A stretch of DNA of 64,000 nt from Bagarius yarrelli (GCA_005784505.1 VCAZ01000074.1:1747501-1811500); one strand, 5' to 3'; numbered from the stretch's first letter, positions 10,001-20,860 are shown. Made by a program: numbers and translations. The notes: a model not told the origin generated them from the sequence alone.

Positions 10001-12691
10001 ATAATCTAAATTGTGGCATGGGCAGGGACGAGCTGAGCCCACCCAAACGTCTGTCTTGCCCACCCAATCAAAATTTGGTAAAGACTGCGGTATACAAATA
10101 CATTTTTTATTTTCTTTTGTATTTGTGATTTAATAAAAGCAGTCTGAAGCGGACTCTGTGTTGAGAAGTGTAGAAAGTCCCGACTAACCTCTTTGTTTCA
10201 GTTCGGTGTAATTTCTACAGAGCGAATGATTCCCTCCAGAGAGCTTAGTGTGGAAGGGTTCAAATCTCTGTGTCTGTTCCTTAAGTGGGATCCTGCAGCC
10301 CACGCGCTGACCGTGCTCCCAGACGTACTCCGGACACTTCCGGAAAGAATTACGTGCAAATCTGATAACGGGGGAAGTGTTAACGTAAAGACACCTGTAA
10401 TCTCATGTTAACATAAAAATGCAGTATAACGTTAAAGGTGTGAGTAACAGAAATATACGTAGTCAGAGAAGCTTAGACGCCGGAGTGGAAACGGTGACTT
10501 ACACAAAGCTGAAGGTGTAGTTTATCTGCTGCATCAGTGGTTTGGTCCAGTTGCATTCAACATAGTTCAGATTGATGATCAAACAGCTGATGGAATCCGA
10601 ACTGATACAATCAACAGCTGCACCTGGAACACAAGACACAAGTGTTTATCCAATTGGCTGAGTCTGAATCATCTGTCTCCATCTAACCCTTTTCTCCACA
10701 TCCTCTTCACTCACAAACACACACTAATTTCATGTCCTTGTTTATTGCATCCATATACCTCCTCTCTGGTCTTCCTCTTTACCTTCTGCCTGGTAGCTTC
10801 ATTTCTAACATCCTCCTATTAATATATTCACTATCTCTCCTCTGGACATGTCCAAACCACCTCAATCTGGCTTCCCTGACTTTCTCCTCAAAACATCTAA
10901 CATGATCCGTCCCCCTGATGAACTCGTTCCTAATCCTGTCCAACCTCGTCGCTCCCAAAGAAAACCTCAACATCTTCAGCTCTGCTCATTCCAGCTCTGC
11001 CACCTGTCTCTTCCTACAGCGCCACTGTCTCTAAACCATACATCATAGCTGTCTCAAACATCTCACCACTGTCTCTTAAACCCTACATCATAGCTGTCTC
11101 ACACTGTCATCACCACTGTCTCTAAACCACACATCATAGCTGTCTCACCACTGTCTCTAAACCATACATCATAGCTGGTCTCACCACTGTCTCTAAACCA
11201 TAAACCCTCACATACATCATACATCATAGCTGTCTGTCTCACCATCACCACTCTCATAGTCTCTAAACCATACATCATAGCTGTCTCACCACAGTCTCTA
11301 AACCATACATCATCTGTCTCACCCTAAACCTACATCATAGCTGTCTCACCACTGTCTCTAAACCATACCTCAAACCCTACATAGCTGTCTCACCACACTG
11401 TCTCTAAACCATACATCATCTGTCTACCACATGTCTCTCAGCTGTCCTCACCACTGTCTTTAAACCCTACATCATAGCTGGTCTCACCACTGTCTCTAAA
11501 CCATACAAACTGTCTCACCACTGTCTGAACCTGTCCCCATCACCACTGTGTCCCACAGTCTAAAAACCATACATCATAGCTGTCTCACACAGTCTCTAAA
11601 CCATACATCATAGCTGTCTCACCACTGTCTCTAAACCATACATCATAGTCTCTCTAAACCATACATCATAGCGGTCTCACCACTGTCTCTAAACCATACA
11701 TCATAGCTGTCTCACCACTGTCTTTAAACCATAGCTACATCATAGCTGTCTCACCACTGTCCTCTCATAAACCATACATCATAACTGGTCTCACCACTGT
11801 CTCTAAAACCATACATCATAACTGGTCTCACCACTGTCTCTAAACCTATGCATCATAGCTGGTCTCACCACTGTCCTTCTAAACCATACATCACTGTCAC
11901 ACCATACATCATAGCTGTCTCACCACTCACCATACATCATGTCTCTGTCTCTAAACCATACATCATAGCTGTCTCACCAATGTCTTGTACACCTTCCCCT
12001 TGATTCTAGCTGAAGCTGAGAAGAGACTACAATAAATTTAATGCATAGCCTGTAACATTTTTTTTAATTAAATTAATTAAGAATAGATTGAAATTAATTT
12101 AATTAAAAAAAAAACATTCTGTAGTTACAGTGTGTGGAATGTCTGTGAAGTAAACGCCGTTAGATTCCATTACCTACGCTCTAATAACCACCAGTTTGCT
12201 CACCAGTTCCCATTTTCTAACAAGTACCGGAATGCTCACCAACCTAAAGACATTCTAAGGTGGGTGAAAACAATTCACAGCTACCAGACTATAAATTATA
12301 TATCGACAGAAGAAAATCTTACACAATTCAGACATATTTTTTTTATAAGGCACAAATCTAAATGTCAGGTAGAACTAATGGGGGAACCCCCACAAACTTT
12401 CCAGACTCTTGTTTTTTTTCTACTAAAGTTAAACGCAGCTCTAGAGAAAAACAGTTAAATATATACTGCTATTATTCATTAACAAATAATCATTATATCT
12501 AAAATCTGGACTATTAAAAAAACACGCTTGTTCTGACCGATCCAACTTGTTAATTCTTAATATAAGAAATATAATAAACCCAAGAGTTTTTTTTAGTACT
12601 TACTGGGTGAGAGATGCGATCTACACCAGCACCCCTGGAAAAAGAACAGAAGACATCCTGATAAAATGATGGCTGTTCGTAAATAAGTCAT
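1091..12691 (-). CDS. il2rg: Common cytokine receptor gamma chain (IL-2 receptor gamma), 8 coding exons, complete
   Basis: Type I cytokine receptor subunit at the plasma membrane; in vertebrates it pairs with IL-2/4/7/9/15/21 receptor chains and signals through JAK3. Exons (transcription order): 12691-12604, 10623-10503, 10361-10189, 9512-9367, 8197-8056, 7963-7855, 1413-1329, 1228-1091. All have AG/GT junctions, every phase matches, and they sum to 1002 nt (333 aa plus stop). Visible parts: signal peptide starting MTYLRTAIILSG (residues 1 to about 23); several N-glycosylation sites (NWT, NYT, NHS, NLS); WSXWS motif as WSDWS at about 210-214; transmembrane segment at about 234-257; box-1-like PVIPDPSKSL at about 267-276; a tail with SWIYISRELK and EPNYTES that resembles the mammalian gamma-chain tail. 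Human IL2RG also has 8 exons. The ATG has a spliced phase (A|GT) that fits exon 2. Introns 1 and 6 carry minisatellite arrays. Assignment to one teleost il2rg paralogue (a or b) is not attempted. Confidence 0.9.
1482..7832. mobile_element. Remains of a non-autonomous terminal-inverted-repeat element enclosing the large minisatellite
   Basis: The left edge (agggatgtgtaaaaatatcg, from about 1482) and the reverse complement of the right edge (agggctgtgtatcggcaagg, ending about 7832) share an imperfect inverted terminus AGGG.TGTGTA. Both flanks carry the 'tatcacgata'-type interior typical of short fish hAT-like elements. Everything between is tandem repeat. I could not find a convincing target-site duplication, so the element boundary is an inference. 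Confidence 0.4.
1539..7783. repeat. Large 36-bp minisatellite array in il2rg intron 6
   Basis: Roughly 170 units of a 36-bp repeat, plus-strand form accactgtctctaaaccata followed by catcatagctggtctc. Many units carry small insertions, deletions or internal duplications, and 35-bp units lacking one G are frequent near the right end (about 6.8-7.8 kb). Because 36 is divisible by 3, the array stays open in several frames and yields many spurious ORFs reading ...VRPAMMYGLETV... or ...ETSYDVWFRDSG.... The reading VRPAMMYGLETV is a piece of a LINE reverse-transcriptase-region protein (compare the array at 11021-11983). Confidence 0.95.
7855..7963 (-). CDS. il2rg: il2rg exon 6 (transmembrane segment)
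   Basis: This 109-nt exon encodes the membrane anchor (core GGIVLVVLSLLLCF) just after the WSDWS exon. The acceptor is ...ctttgtag|AAG and the donor is CG|GTAAGG. The split arginine codon CG|G is completed about 6.4 kb away at 1413, on the far side of the minisatellite. Confidence 0.88.
8820..8996 (-). mobile_element. tRNA-derived SINE in il2rg intron 4
   Basis: Tail 'gagcgacttacaat', centre 'ggggccttgcttaggggccc' and head 'gaaatcgaacccaggtc...aaccactgcgctaccac'. Confidence 0.75.
9880..10002. repeat. AT-rich microsatellite
   Basis: Alternating TA runs in il2rg intron 3. ORFs reading YIYIYI are artefacts. Confidence 0.85.
10012..10100 (+). mobile_element. Fragment of interspersed repeat family C
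   Basis: 'ggcatgggcagggacgagct' followed by 'cacccaatcaaaatttg'. It matches the left part of the longer copy at 44.89-45.61 kb. Confidence 0.6.
10659..12030 (-). mobile_element. Degenerate LINE 3' fragment interrupted by a minisatellite
   Basis: Minus-strand reading at 10779-10973 contains MLRFSLGATRLDRIRNE and LRWFGHVQRRD, the hallmark C-terminal region of fish non-LTR retrotransposon polyproteins (RTE/CFDP2-like by memory; clade uncertain). At 11984-12030 the minus strand reads IKGKVYKT, the segment that normally precedes VVRPAMMYGLETV in such proteins. So one LINE coding segment flanks the 11021-11983 array on both sides. The copy has stops and frameshifts and is dead. Confidence 0.75.
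11021..11983. repeat. Second minisatellite array, inside the LINE fragment, il2rg intron 1
   Basis: About 27 units of the same repeat as the 1.5-7.8 kb array, many of them 35 bp (agctgtctc instead of agctggtctc). Left flank: LINE coding sequence ending ...cagcgccactgtctctaaac. Right flank: ...caccaatgtcttgtacacct, again LINE. The array therefore arose by in-place amplification of one 12-codon LINE segment. Confidence 0.92.
12604..12691 (-). CDS. il2rg: il2rg coding exon 1 (signal peptide)
   Basis: This 88-nt exon starts at an ATG preceded by an in-frame TAA and encodes a hydrophobic leader (AIILSGCLLFFF) followed by GCWC. It ends at a strong donor (A|GTAAGT). The split codon A|GT joins the first bases of the exon at 10623, which makes the start choice firm. 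It is too short to stand out as an open reading frame by itself. Confidence 0.82.
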
Positions 12692-12860
12692 AGTCTTAAG
12701 TAGGAGCTGTGTTAGAAATACTGATTACAAAACTCAGGAAGTGGACTAGAACACGCTTCTGCATTTTAAAACTTCCTCCCATGTGCTCACGGCCTACGTC
12801 ACCTTCATGTCATTCAGACAGAGGAAGACACACGGGTGGAAGGCAGAAAAACAACAACCG

Positions 12861-12866
12861 TTTATT
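12861..12866 (-). terminator. Candidate alg13 poly(A) signal
   Basis: Minus strand AATAAA followed by a GT-rich stretch (ggttgttgttttt), about 235 nt after the alg13 stop. If used, alg13 transcripts end only about 150 bp before the il2rg ATG. Confidence 0.55.
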
Positions 12867-13097
12867 AATCAGTTGGAAAGGAAACATACAATAAAGATAA
12901 CATAGTGCAGTTTTTACTGTACAAAGATTTTACAGGAAAATTATTTTCTAGATCATAAAGTTACAATAGGATCATTTTTTCTGAATAGGGATGGAGATTT
13001 GATTCATTTGTCATCATTCTTGGTCCTTTTTTTTTAGCCTTTTGCAGCCTTCGAGTCTTCAAAACAACATTGTTTTGCATTAATTCTTGTTCAGTGC

Positions 13098-16000
13098 TTA
13101 AACAAATCCGACTGCTTTGTCCAAAAACCGAGCAAAGTGTTCCGGCTGACCTCTCTGGAACGGCAGTAGTGTGGACAGGTCCATGTCATGCAGAGTCTTA
13201 GCGAGAGTGCTGGAATAGGAAAGAAATGATAAGGGCTGGTCGGAAAGCTGCACACGGTGCAAAAATGATTTTATTTATGTTATTATATTTATATTACTAT
13301 ATCTATACACACGTGCACACATTTCTTTCACGTGTGTGTGTGTGTGTGTGGTGTAAAAATGACCCAAACCTGCAGGTGCAGTAGAGGAGATGGCCATCCG
13401 CCTGCAGTTGCTTGGCCAGCTCCAGCTGATGGTTGTCCATTAATTTATCATTAATCACGACAAGAAGAGGCTTTCCAGCTCCCAAAACCTCCAGACAACT
13501 TCCAGCTCCTGAAAAGACCAGATACTCTTAAGCCTTCACTACATCACGTGGACAAGACCACAGGCAACACCACAATATCAGCCTGTCCTTCAATATTCTA
13601 TAGTCATTCTATAAATAACTGCACCGTCCCACCTGAGATCTGTCGGTGTATTACACATTATTGGCCGAAAGTCTGACGTATATCCACATTTTATTATTAA
13701 CATTTAATTTATTAGACACTTGCAGTCACTTGTCTAATACCTGAAGACTGCATCTGGCATGATTACAGATTATATCCTACGCAGCTTCTACCTATGTATG
13801 AACATCACACCTCTTCCTGCACGCGGATCTGTTTCGTTATCTGTGCATTCACTTACGTTTGAAAGGTAAATTATAGTTTGGTGATTCTAGGTTACATTTT
13901 TAACACATTGAGTTGTTTACTGTATTTTAGGGGCTACTGCACTATAAAAATCAGCTCATTTTAAAAGGTATTTTACACTACAGGCCGGAACAGCTGGAAA
14001 CTATAAAACCTATAATAGTGAATTGGGACCCGACACATCCTCCATCTTGAACAGTGAAAACTTATGTCATACTGCAGCCCTGAGAAAATCTCTCAATGTT
14101 GGGAAATCATTTGGAAAACAACGTGGAGCAATTACCTTCTCTTATTAAAAAAAAAAAAAGCAATAACATTATTTTTAGAATTGATTATTAATAATAAATA
14201 CAGCTACATAAGAGATCTGCATTGCACTCTGACGACCCGGGTTCGATTCCCGTCCCTACTTTCTCTATCTTCCTCATTTCCATGGGAAGTGGTGGCTTAA
14301 TGGTTAAGGTGTTAGACTGATAAGGCCGGAGTTTGATTTCCAGTACCAACAAGCCACCACTGTGGGCCCCTGAGCAAGGCCCTTAACCTTTTTCATTGTA
14401 TAAATAGGAGATAAGCCGCTCTGGATAAGGACATCTGCCAAATGCTGTGAAATGTAAATGTCAATTTTATCCTTCTGTCCTATAAATAAAGGAAGAAAAT
14501 GTAAAAAAAAAAAAAATCTAAAAAAAAAAAAAAAGATCCAAGTTGCATGTTTTTTTTTCTTTTCCTCTTACTCTTCCTTTCGTTTCTATAGTTCTGTTAA
14601 AAGAAAAATGATGGAAGTAATGTTATGTATACATATTATATAGAAACCCATCAATACTAAACAAACACACAATATAACACGGCGTGGAATTACAGACAGA
14701 GAGACATTTCACATAGTTGAAGATAAACATTTTTATTAAAGCAAGAAAACCCGTTAACACACAACTCCAAACCTCTACACTACAACCACAACTGTACCAC
14801 CTACAACATCTGGAACAGTTCAGAATCAATATTTATCTTAATATTAATATAACGTCACAAAAACATTAGATATCAATAAAATCTATCAGACATTTAAAGG
14901 CTGTAAGTCAGTGTTACCGCTCGGCGGCGCTGGGCTGGAAGTGGGGAATAAACTCTTTCGCGCGCTGAGACGAGCTAGTTATCTTCAGGATACCGAACTC
15001 TCCAAACCTTCTACAACTTTACCGGGAAAAAACGCCTTAAAAGCGTATTTTTAAGTTTGTCCGAGACCAAGGTTACATTTACAGCATTTGGCAGACGTCC
15101 TTATCCAGAGCGACCTACATTTACCTAATTTATACAAATGAGCAATTAGGGGTTAAGGGCCTTGTTCAGGGGCCCAAAAGTGGTGGCTTGGTGGAGCTGG
15201 GAATCAAATTTACAATCTTAGCCATGAGCCACCGCAAGTTAATTTCTTCTCCTCCGTCAGCCATTGTGGCTGTAAAAATCCTAATTTAACTGTACAGACG
15301 CGTTTCTGTAGTCGAACTGGGCTGTAACAACTTTACTCTGATCAACCAATCAGAGGAGGGAAAAGTGCTGATGTCATTGTGGGCCAGTTAGCTGGTGCAG
15401 GAGATTCGAATGTAAACATCTGATTGGTCTTTGAACAATGATCCACTGCTGCTATAGTTTAAGTTCCACGGGCGGCGCTACTGATTCTGGCGGCTTCGGC
15501 AGGTTAGATTAACCTTAATGGCAGCACAGATTCTGATAGGGTTTCGAGGAGGACCTACCGATCCGGACTGAACACCACAATATATTAGTGTATTTGCTGA
15601 TATTTGAGTTAAAAATGTTTTTTTTGTTGTTTTTTTTTATTTAGTTTCTTACCAGCATGACTAATGACTAAATCTGCGCTCTGAATGTTTTCAGCGATGG
15701 ACTCTTTAAAGCGAAAGGTTTCCAGTCTCAGTCCTGGACGGCTGCTTGTCTCGGGAATGTAAGAGCCTCCACCAACCTGAAGCACCACGTCGGTGTATCC
15801 TCGCTGTATTAATGCCTGGGATCGGAAATTTTAAAAAAAAAAGTAAAAAAGTAAAAGTTGTATGTCAATTTCACATCTGGACTTTCAGTTTTTAAGGGTT
15901 TTTTTTTTTTGTTGTAAGTATAAATTGTACAATCATAGACGGTACTAAAAACTTACTTAAAATTTACTCTAAAACCGCATCTTATTTAGATTTAATTGAG

Positions 16001-17287
16001 CATAAAAGAGAGAAAATTAGTGGGAGGGGAAAAGAAATTCAATTCATCAATGCATCGTAATTCCTGAATCGATTCTCTGAAATCCGGAATCGATTATAAA
16101 TTTAAGTAAGATGGCGACGGTGCGGGTCTCCGTGTGCAAGAAACTAAAAAAAAAAAGTATAAGTGAGTGTTCAGCGCCGAAACACTTAAATGTAATAAAA
16201 TAAAGAACGAAAGCAGTCTAAAACGTACTAAACTGCTTTATTAGATACAGATTCGTATTTACAACTTTATCTTCTGTCTCACACCCCTGTGCACATGCAC
16301 TCTCACCAAACTACGGCAAGCCCAGAGGGGAAAAATGCATTTACAAACACGCACAGAAAAAAACGCTGACACAGAATAACCACCTCTTAATAAACAGTTT
16401 ATTCTGTTCCATAAGCACTGACTGACGCACGTACGGATGGACATCAAATCAACATCGACTGTGTGGAAACACTTTGCAAACTTCCACCAGATTCTAAAAT
16501 AAATCTGGAGTGAATCACTCGGTCAGTGGCGGTTTTATTGCAGAGGATTTGTGCCGGTTCTCCGTGGTGGATAACACAGGGTTTCACACACACCGTTACA
16601 GGTGCTTGAGTGGAGGTACAGTGTGTCCTTACAGCGTTATTTAAGTGTTCTTCATAAACGTTCTAATAATCTGACGTTTCCATGTTTCACTCAGAGCTTC
16701 AGTTCCTCCTGAACACGACTTTATTAATCAAAGAACATTTATAAAAACCAAAAATCACCTTTTTTAAGATGGATGATGATGTCATACAGAAATTCACTAT
16801 AAACTAAAAGCATAGAAACTCCAATTCAGGTTAAAATGTAAAGATGTGAACATGTAATTACACAGCAGAAGAATTAAAAAAAAAAAGTCTAGATAAAAGA
16901 ATCGATTCAGGAATCCGAATCGGATTGTAAAATACCTAAAGATTCCCAATCCTAGACAAAATAAACTTAAATAAACTAAATAAATAAATAATAGCAATAT
17001 GTGGATAAACAAACAAACAAGAAAATATACACAAAAATAAGATACTTCTAAATACAACACAATAAATAAATAGGGTTTCAAATATTTTTCACCAGTTTTA
17101 GTGAAGAGTTAATTTTATATAACATTTTTATCTTTATTTTACCAATAAATTTCCCATAACAGATCCAAAAAAAATAAAAAATTGTTGTTTTCCAGAAAAA
17201 TACCAAATCTGAGACTTCACATTCTGTGAAGAACCGAATCAGTGCAACAAAACACCAATTATGTACTTCTGTCTACGAAAAGTAGAG

Positions 17288-17368
<81 letters not shown>

Positions 17369-17569
17369 ATAGTCTAGGGTTATGCTAACTGATTAAGCTA
17401 ACGTTACTGTACACAGCTAGCATCTGCTAGTCATGTCATGCTTTTAAGTTTGCAGGTCAATGCTAAATGCTAATTTAGCGTTAAATACCTCTATCACTTC
17501 ATCTGAAGTCAGACTAACTATCAGGTCGTCGAAGCGGGTCGTTCCAACGGTCACAAAAACTGTTCTCAT
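13098..17569 (-). CDS. alg13: ALG13, UDP-GlcNAc transferase catalytic subunit (short form), 4 exons, complete
   Basis: With membrane partner ALG14, ALG13 forms the enzyme that adds the second GlcNAc to dolichol-PP-GlcNAc on the cytosolic face of the ER (N-glycan assembly). Exons: 17569-17489, 15815-15653, 13508-13370, 13209-13098; phases agree and total 495 nt (164 aa plus stop), the same size as the human short isoform (165 aa). The N-terminus MRTVFVTVGTTRFDDL is the family nucleotide-sugar transferase start. ISHAGAGSC is at about 78-86, followed by GKPLLVVINDKLMDNHQLEL, and the C-terminus has MDLSTLLPF and FLDKAVGFV. No exons for the long OTU/Tudor isoform of mammals are seen between this stop and il2rg; the tail here is the yeast-like short type. 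Introns contain SINEs (14.28-14.46, 15.07-15.24 kb), a 0.95-kb DNA element (16.0-16.95 kb) and a long CA run. Confidence 0.93.
14285..14460 (+). mobile_element. tRNA-derived SINE in alg13 intron 2
   Basis: Head 'gtggcttaatggttaaggtg' (A-box-like), B-box-like 'gagtttgatttcc', centre 'gggcccctgagcaaggccc', tail 'ctctggataaggacatctgc'. Confidence 0.8.
15073..15236 (-). mobile_element. tRNA-derived SINE in alg13 intron 2
   Basis: Minus copy: 'cagcatttggcagacgtcct' to 'gccatgagccaccgc'; the B-box region is decayed. Confidence 0.75.
16019..16955 (-). mobile_element. Non-autonomous DNA element (about 0.95 kb), family D copy 1
   Basis: Shares long stretches, in reverse complement, with 37249-38212 (for example 'gatggatgatgatgtcatac', 'aaagcatagaaactccaatt' and the 'ctcacaccc...gtgca' part). 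Edges are gggagggg... and ...ccaatcctag. ORFs here, such as 16259-16447, have no recognisable product. It lies in alg13 intron 1. Confidence 0.65.
17296..17367. repeat. (CA)n microsatellite
   Basis: About 36 CA units, uninterrupted, in alg13 intron 1. Confidence 0.97.
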
Positions 17570-17585
17570 TGTTCCACTGACGGAA

Positions 17586-17645
17586 TTACTGACATACTGA
17601 GAACAAACTCAAGTGACCAGAGAAACCGTCCGGCGGAACTAACAT
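17586..17645 (-). promoter_or_regulatory. alg13 upstream region: YY1-like motif / short upstream ORF and CRE-like site
   Basis: Minus strand 17660-17640 reads GCCGCCGCCATGTT, a YY1-type core-promoter motif that also offers an upstream ATG. The ORF from it is 19 codons, ending 16 bases before the alg13 ATG. A TGACGT-type (CRE-like) hexamer lies just upstream (about 17661-17667). Whether the ATG is in the mRNA depends on the start site. Confidence 0.4.
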
Positions 17646-17929
17646 GGCGGCGGCGGATGTGACGTCTTCACAATAATAGTGGCCGCGCAAATTGAATTAA
17701 TTTCCTTTAACGATTATTTTTTCCTGATTTTAATATTTGTTTTATTTAATTTTTTTAAATTAACAGAAAAAAATTAAACAACTGATAAATCGCGCTTTAA
17801 ATTAAGATGAACGAAAAATATTCTTTTGCGATTGATGCTTAAAAGACTGATACAACACTGCCATCTAACGGGGTGGACAATAACCGCCAGCTATTTATCC
17901 ATTTATTTATCTATCCATCCATTTATTTA

Positions 17930-18345
17930 TTCATCTATCTATCTATCCATCCATCCATCCATCCATCCATCCGCTTATTCCTAATCAGGGATCTGGGGAT
18001 CTGCCGGAGTCTCTCCCAACTGTAATTGGGCAAAAGGCAGGGGTCACCCTGGACAGATCACCAGTCACATACACCAGGGACACATTCAGACAAACACACA
18101 CACATACACAAACATACATACACACACTCACTCACTCCTATGGGCAATTTAGAATCACCAATCAACCTATCATACATGTTTTTGGACTGTGGGAGGAAAC
18201 CGGAGAACCCGAAGTAAACCCACGCAAGCACAGGGAGAACATGCAAACTCCACACAGAAAGACCCCTGCAGGGGATACAAACCAAGGACCTTCTTGCTGT
18301 GGGGTAACATTGTGAAGCACTAAGCCACCATGCCGCCCTGTGGAG
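17930..18345 (-). mobile_element. Interspersed tRNA-related repeat family B, with (ATCC)n end
   Basis: 'tccatccatccatcc' tail, then 'gcttattcctaatcagg', CA tract, and 'ccaaggaccttcttgctg...aagccaccatgcc' head. ORFs at 18.03-18.35 kb belong to it. Confidence 0.7.
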
Positions 18346-19605
18346 AACAACATAAAGCTAAATATGCATTAAACACTAAAACATCCGAAAATCAGAATCA
18401 GCTTTATTGTCAAGTGAAGTGTGTGTGTGTGTGTGTGTGTTATTTTCTATATTTACTGTACATACTGTACAATGTGCAACTGTGAGTTAAAGATAATGTG
18501 CAGTATAATAGACTGGGTGTGTGTTAGTGTGTTCACTGTGTGTGTGTTCATCAATCATTTCTGAGCAGGTGGACAGGAGACCACGTGCCCTTTATGTTGC
18601 TGTGGAGACCAGTTACTGATGGATAGAAATTGATTATGGGATGTCAGGTTTTCGTTTGCAATTGGTGGTTAAGGGCCTCGCCCAGCAGTCCGATACTGAT
18701 AACTTTCAATTAATAATTAGCAGTCCAACACCCTAACCACTGTGCTACCACTCCACTCTACTCCACCCCCCCCCCCTCACCCTTATTTGTACACTCCGTT
18801 CTGATTGCTGCCTTTCAGTTGGTTTATGTGGCGATAAAGTGTTGGCAGATGTTCAAAAAAACAAACAAACAATCAATTCTATGAAAAAACGTAAAATAGA
18901 ATAATCACAAAACTTCATCTTTCCACCCTATTAACGCCCTCAATAATTCGTTTACATTACAAACAGATAAAATAACTGGATCTCATGTCCTTACTGACTC
19001 GTTCACTCAGCCTGTCTCACAGACGCTCAGGAATGCATTCAGCGCCATGACTTTCAATAGTTAATTTATAATGAACATGAAAGATTTATGGAGGTCTGGA
19101 CTTCGGTGACCTCATAGCTGATTACAGGCCTGCAGGTCAGAGTCGAGTTTTTTTCCCCCACCTAAATTCAGTTAATCGCTGTATATTGGTATATAATTCG
19201 CATTTATTATAATAAACACTATTTTATATAAGCAATCAGATTATAAATCTACTTAAAATACATAATTTGTGTCGGTTCCCTTACCAAACATTTGTCCTTG
19301 CACTGGTGCTCTTTATAGTTTCCCATTATACAGTCTGGAATGTCGAGTTATGATCTGAAACATGTTAAACACTTCGTTTTGCATTTTAGTTCATAAGATA
19401 AAGAGCATTACTACATTCTGTATCCAATAATAATACAGAATGTATAATAAAATCATCTTATCAAATTTCTGCGCGCTACAGTTTTATATAAATAAATAAT
19501 AATAAAAAAAGAAGCAGCTTTCGTTTGTATCGTGGTGCGGAGCTGTAGAATTGTCTGCCCTATTACAGTAGAGTGGGGATCAGGTCACAGGTAGTTTGAA
19601 CATGA

Positions 19606-19665
<60 letters not shown>

Positions 19666-19700
19666 AAAGAGAAGACAGGAAACACAAACTCGACACACCA
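18346..19700. other. Intergenic DNA between alg13 and rap2c
   Basis: Contains GT repeats (18421-18440; 19611-19661), a decayed SINE piece (about 18.64-18.75 kb) and AT-rich unique sequence. No coding exon recognised on either strand. Confidence 0.6.
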
Positions 19701-20640
19701 GTTTAAAACTAATCGTTTAAGGCGTCATTAATGCTCCATTTCAGAAACAATGCATACGGTCACAAAAAGCAAAAAGGCCAAATGGAACATAAAACTTCAG
19801 CATGTCTCCATCTTTGTTATTAAACATTTTAATAAATATACTATTATGAGGGGAAGAAAAAAAAAACAGAAAAAGAAAAAGCATACATACATACTGCGGT
19901 CTTTAAAAACAGAAGAAGAATAGCATAGTTAGATGGTCCAGGCTTCAAACCTCTGTAATGGCTATCATCACTTTAAAAGTAGATAAACATAAAATATGTT
20001 AAAAGAAATAATCGAGGATGTAGAACTGAGCACCGTCAGCGTTTTTACAGGTCGCAGAAATCCTGCTCATACACAATGTAAGTTCCCCCTCTAAGAAAAT
20101 AGATATTAATAGCCCTGTCACATTTGGCCCCGTTTCCAAAGTCCTTTGCCCCTCCCATTGATGCTCATCATGCAAATCCCAACCCCCCAGCCGCCCCCCC
20201 TCCCAGTATACTGTATATATACTGTATTATATAATGTGCTCTACAATACAGACACTGATTAGTCAGAAATTCCAACGTCCCTGCTTAACGCTGCAGCAAA
20301 ACCAAGGCTTGTCAGGTGACCTTAACGGTCCGAGTTCAGGCGGCTCAGTGACACTGGTGTGGCTCATGGGGTCAAAACATCACTGAAGCAGACACGGGTT
20401 CAAAAGGGCCTCCTGTCAGGTGCTGTGGCTGCAGAACACAAACACCACAATAAATCAGACAAAACGAACAAACACACATTTGTTACATGCAAAGGAAGGG
20501 TCAGAAATGTGAAAGTGACTTGTAGCACCGCGCATTAACAAATCAACAACTTCGCCCTCATGGACGCAACAGACCAAATGTGAAATGCGTGATGTCATTC
20601 TGCATAGATAATTTTTTATACTTCAACACTGGTCATTAAA
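19700..20640 (-). other. Unique non-coding stretch, possible distal rap2c 3' UTR
   Basis: Fairly unique sequence without an ORF and without repeats, 2.5-3.4 kb beyond the rap2c stop. No clean AATAAA was found, so its transcription is only a possibility. Confidence 0.25.
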
Positions 20641-20662
20641 GCAAGTAAAAAAAAAAAAATGG

Positions 20663-20860
20663 GGGGCAATGGCGGTGGCTCATGGTTAAGGTGGTGGACT
20701 ACCAACCCAAAGATTGTGGGTTCGATTTCCAGTTCCACTGTTGGGCCCCTGAGCAAGGCCCTTAACCCCCAATTGCTCAGTTGTGTGTGTGTGTGTGTGT
20801 GTGGGTATAATATAGATAAATGTAAGTCGCTTTCTTGGATAAGGACGCCTGTGAATGTAA
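20663..20860 (+). mobile_element. tRNA-derived SINE with internal GT repeat
   Basis: 'ggttcgatttccagttcc' B-box region, centre 'ttgggcccctgagcaaggcc', GT run, tail 'cttggataaggacgcctg'. Confidence 0.8.

Noticed and set aside
14220..14260. tRNA gene suggested by a gggttcgattccc box
   Set aside because: No acceptor stem or cloverleaf can be built; it lies beside a tRNA-derived SINE.
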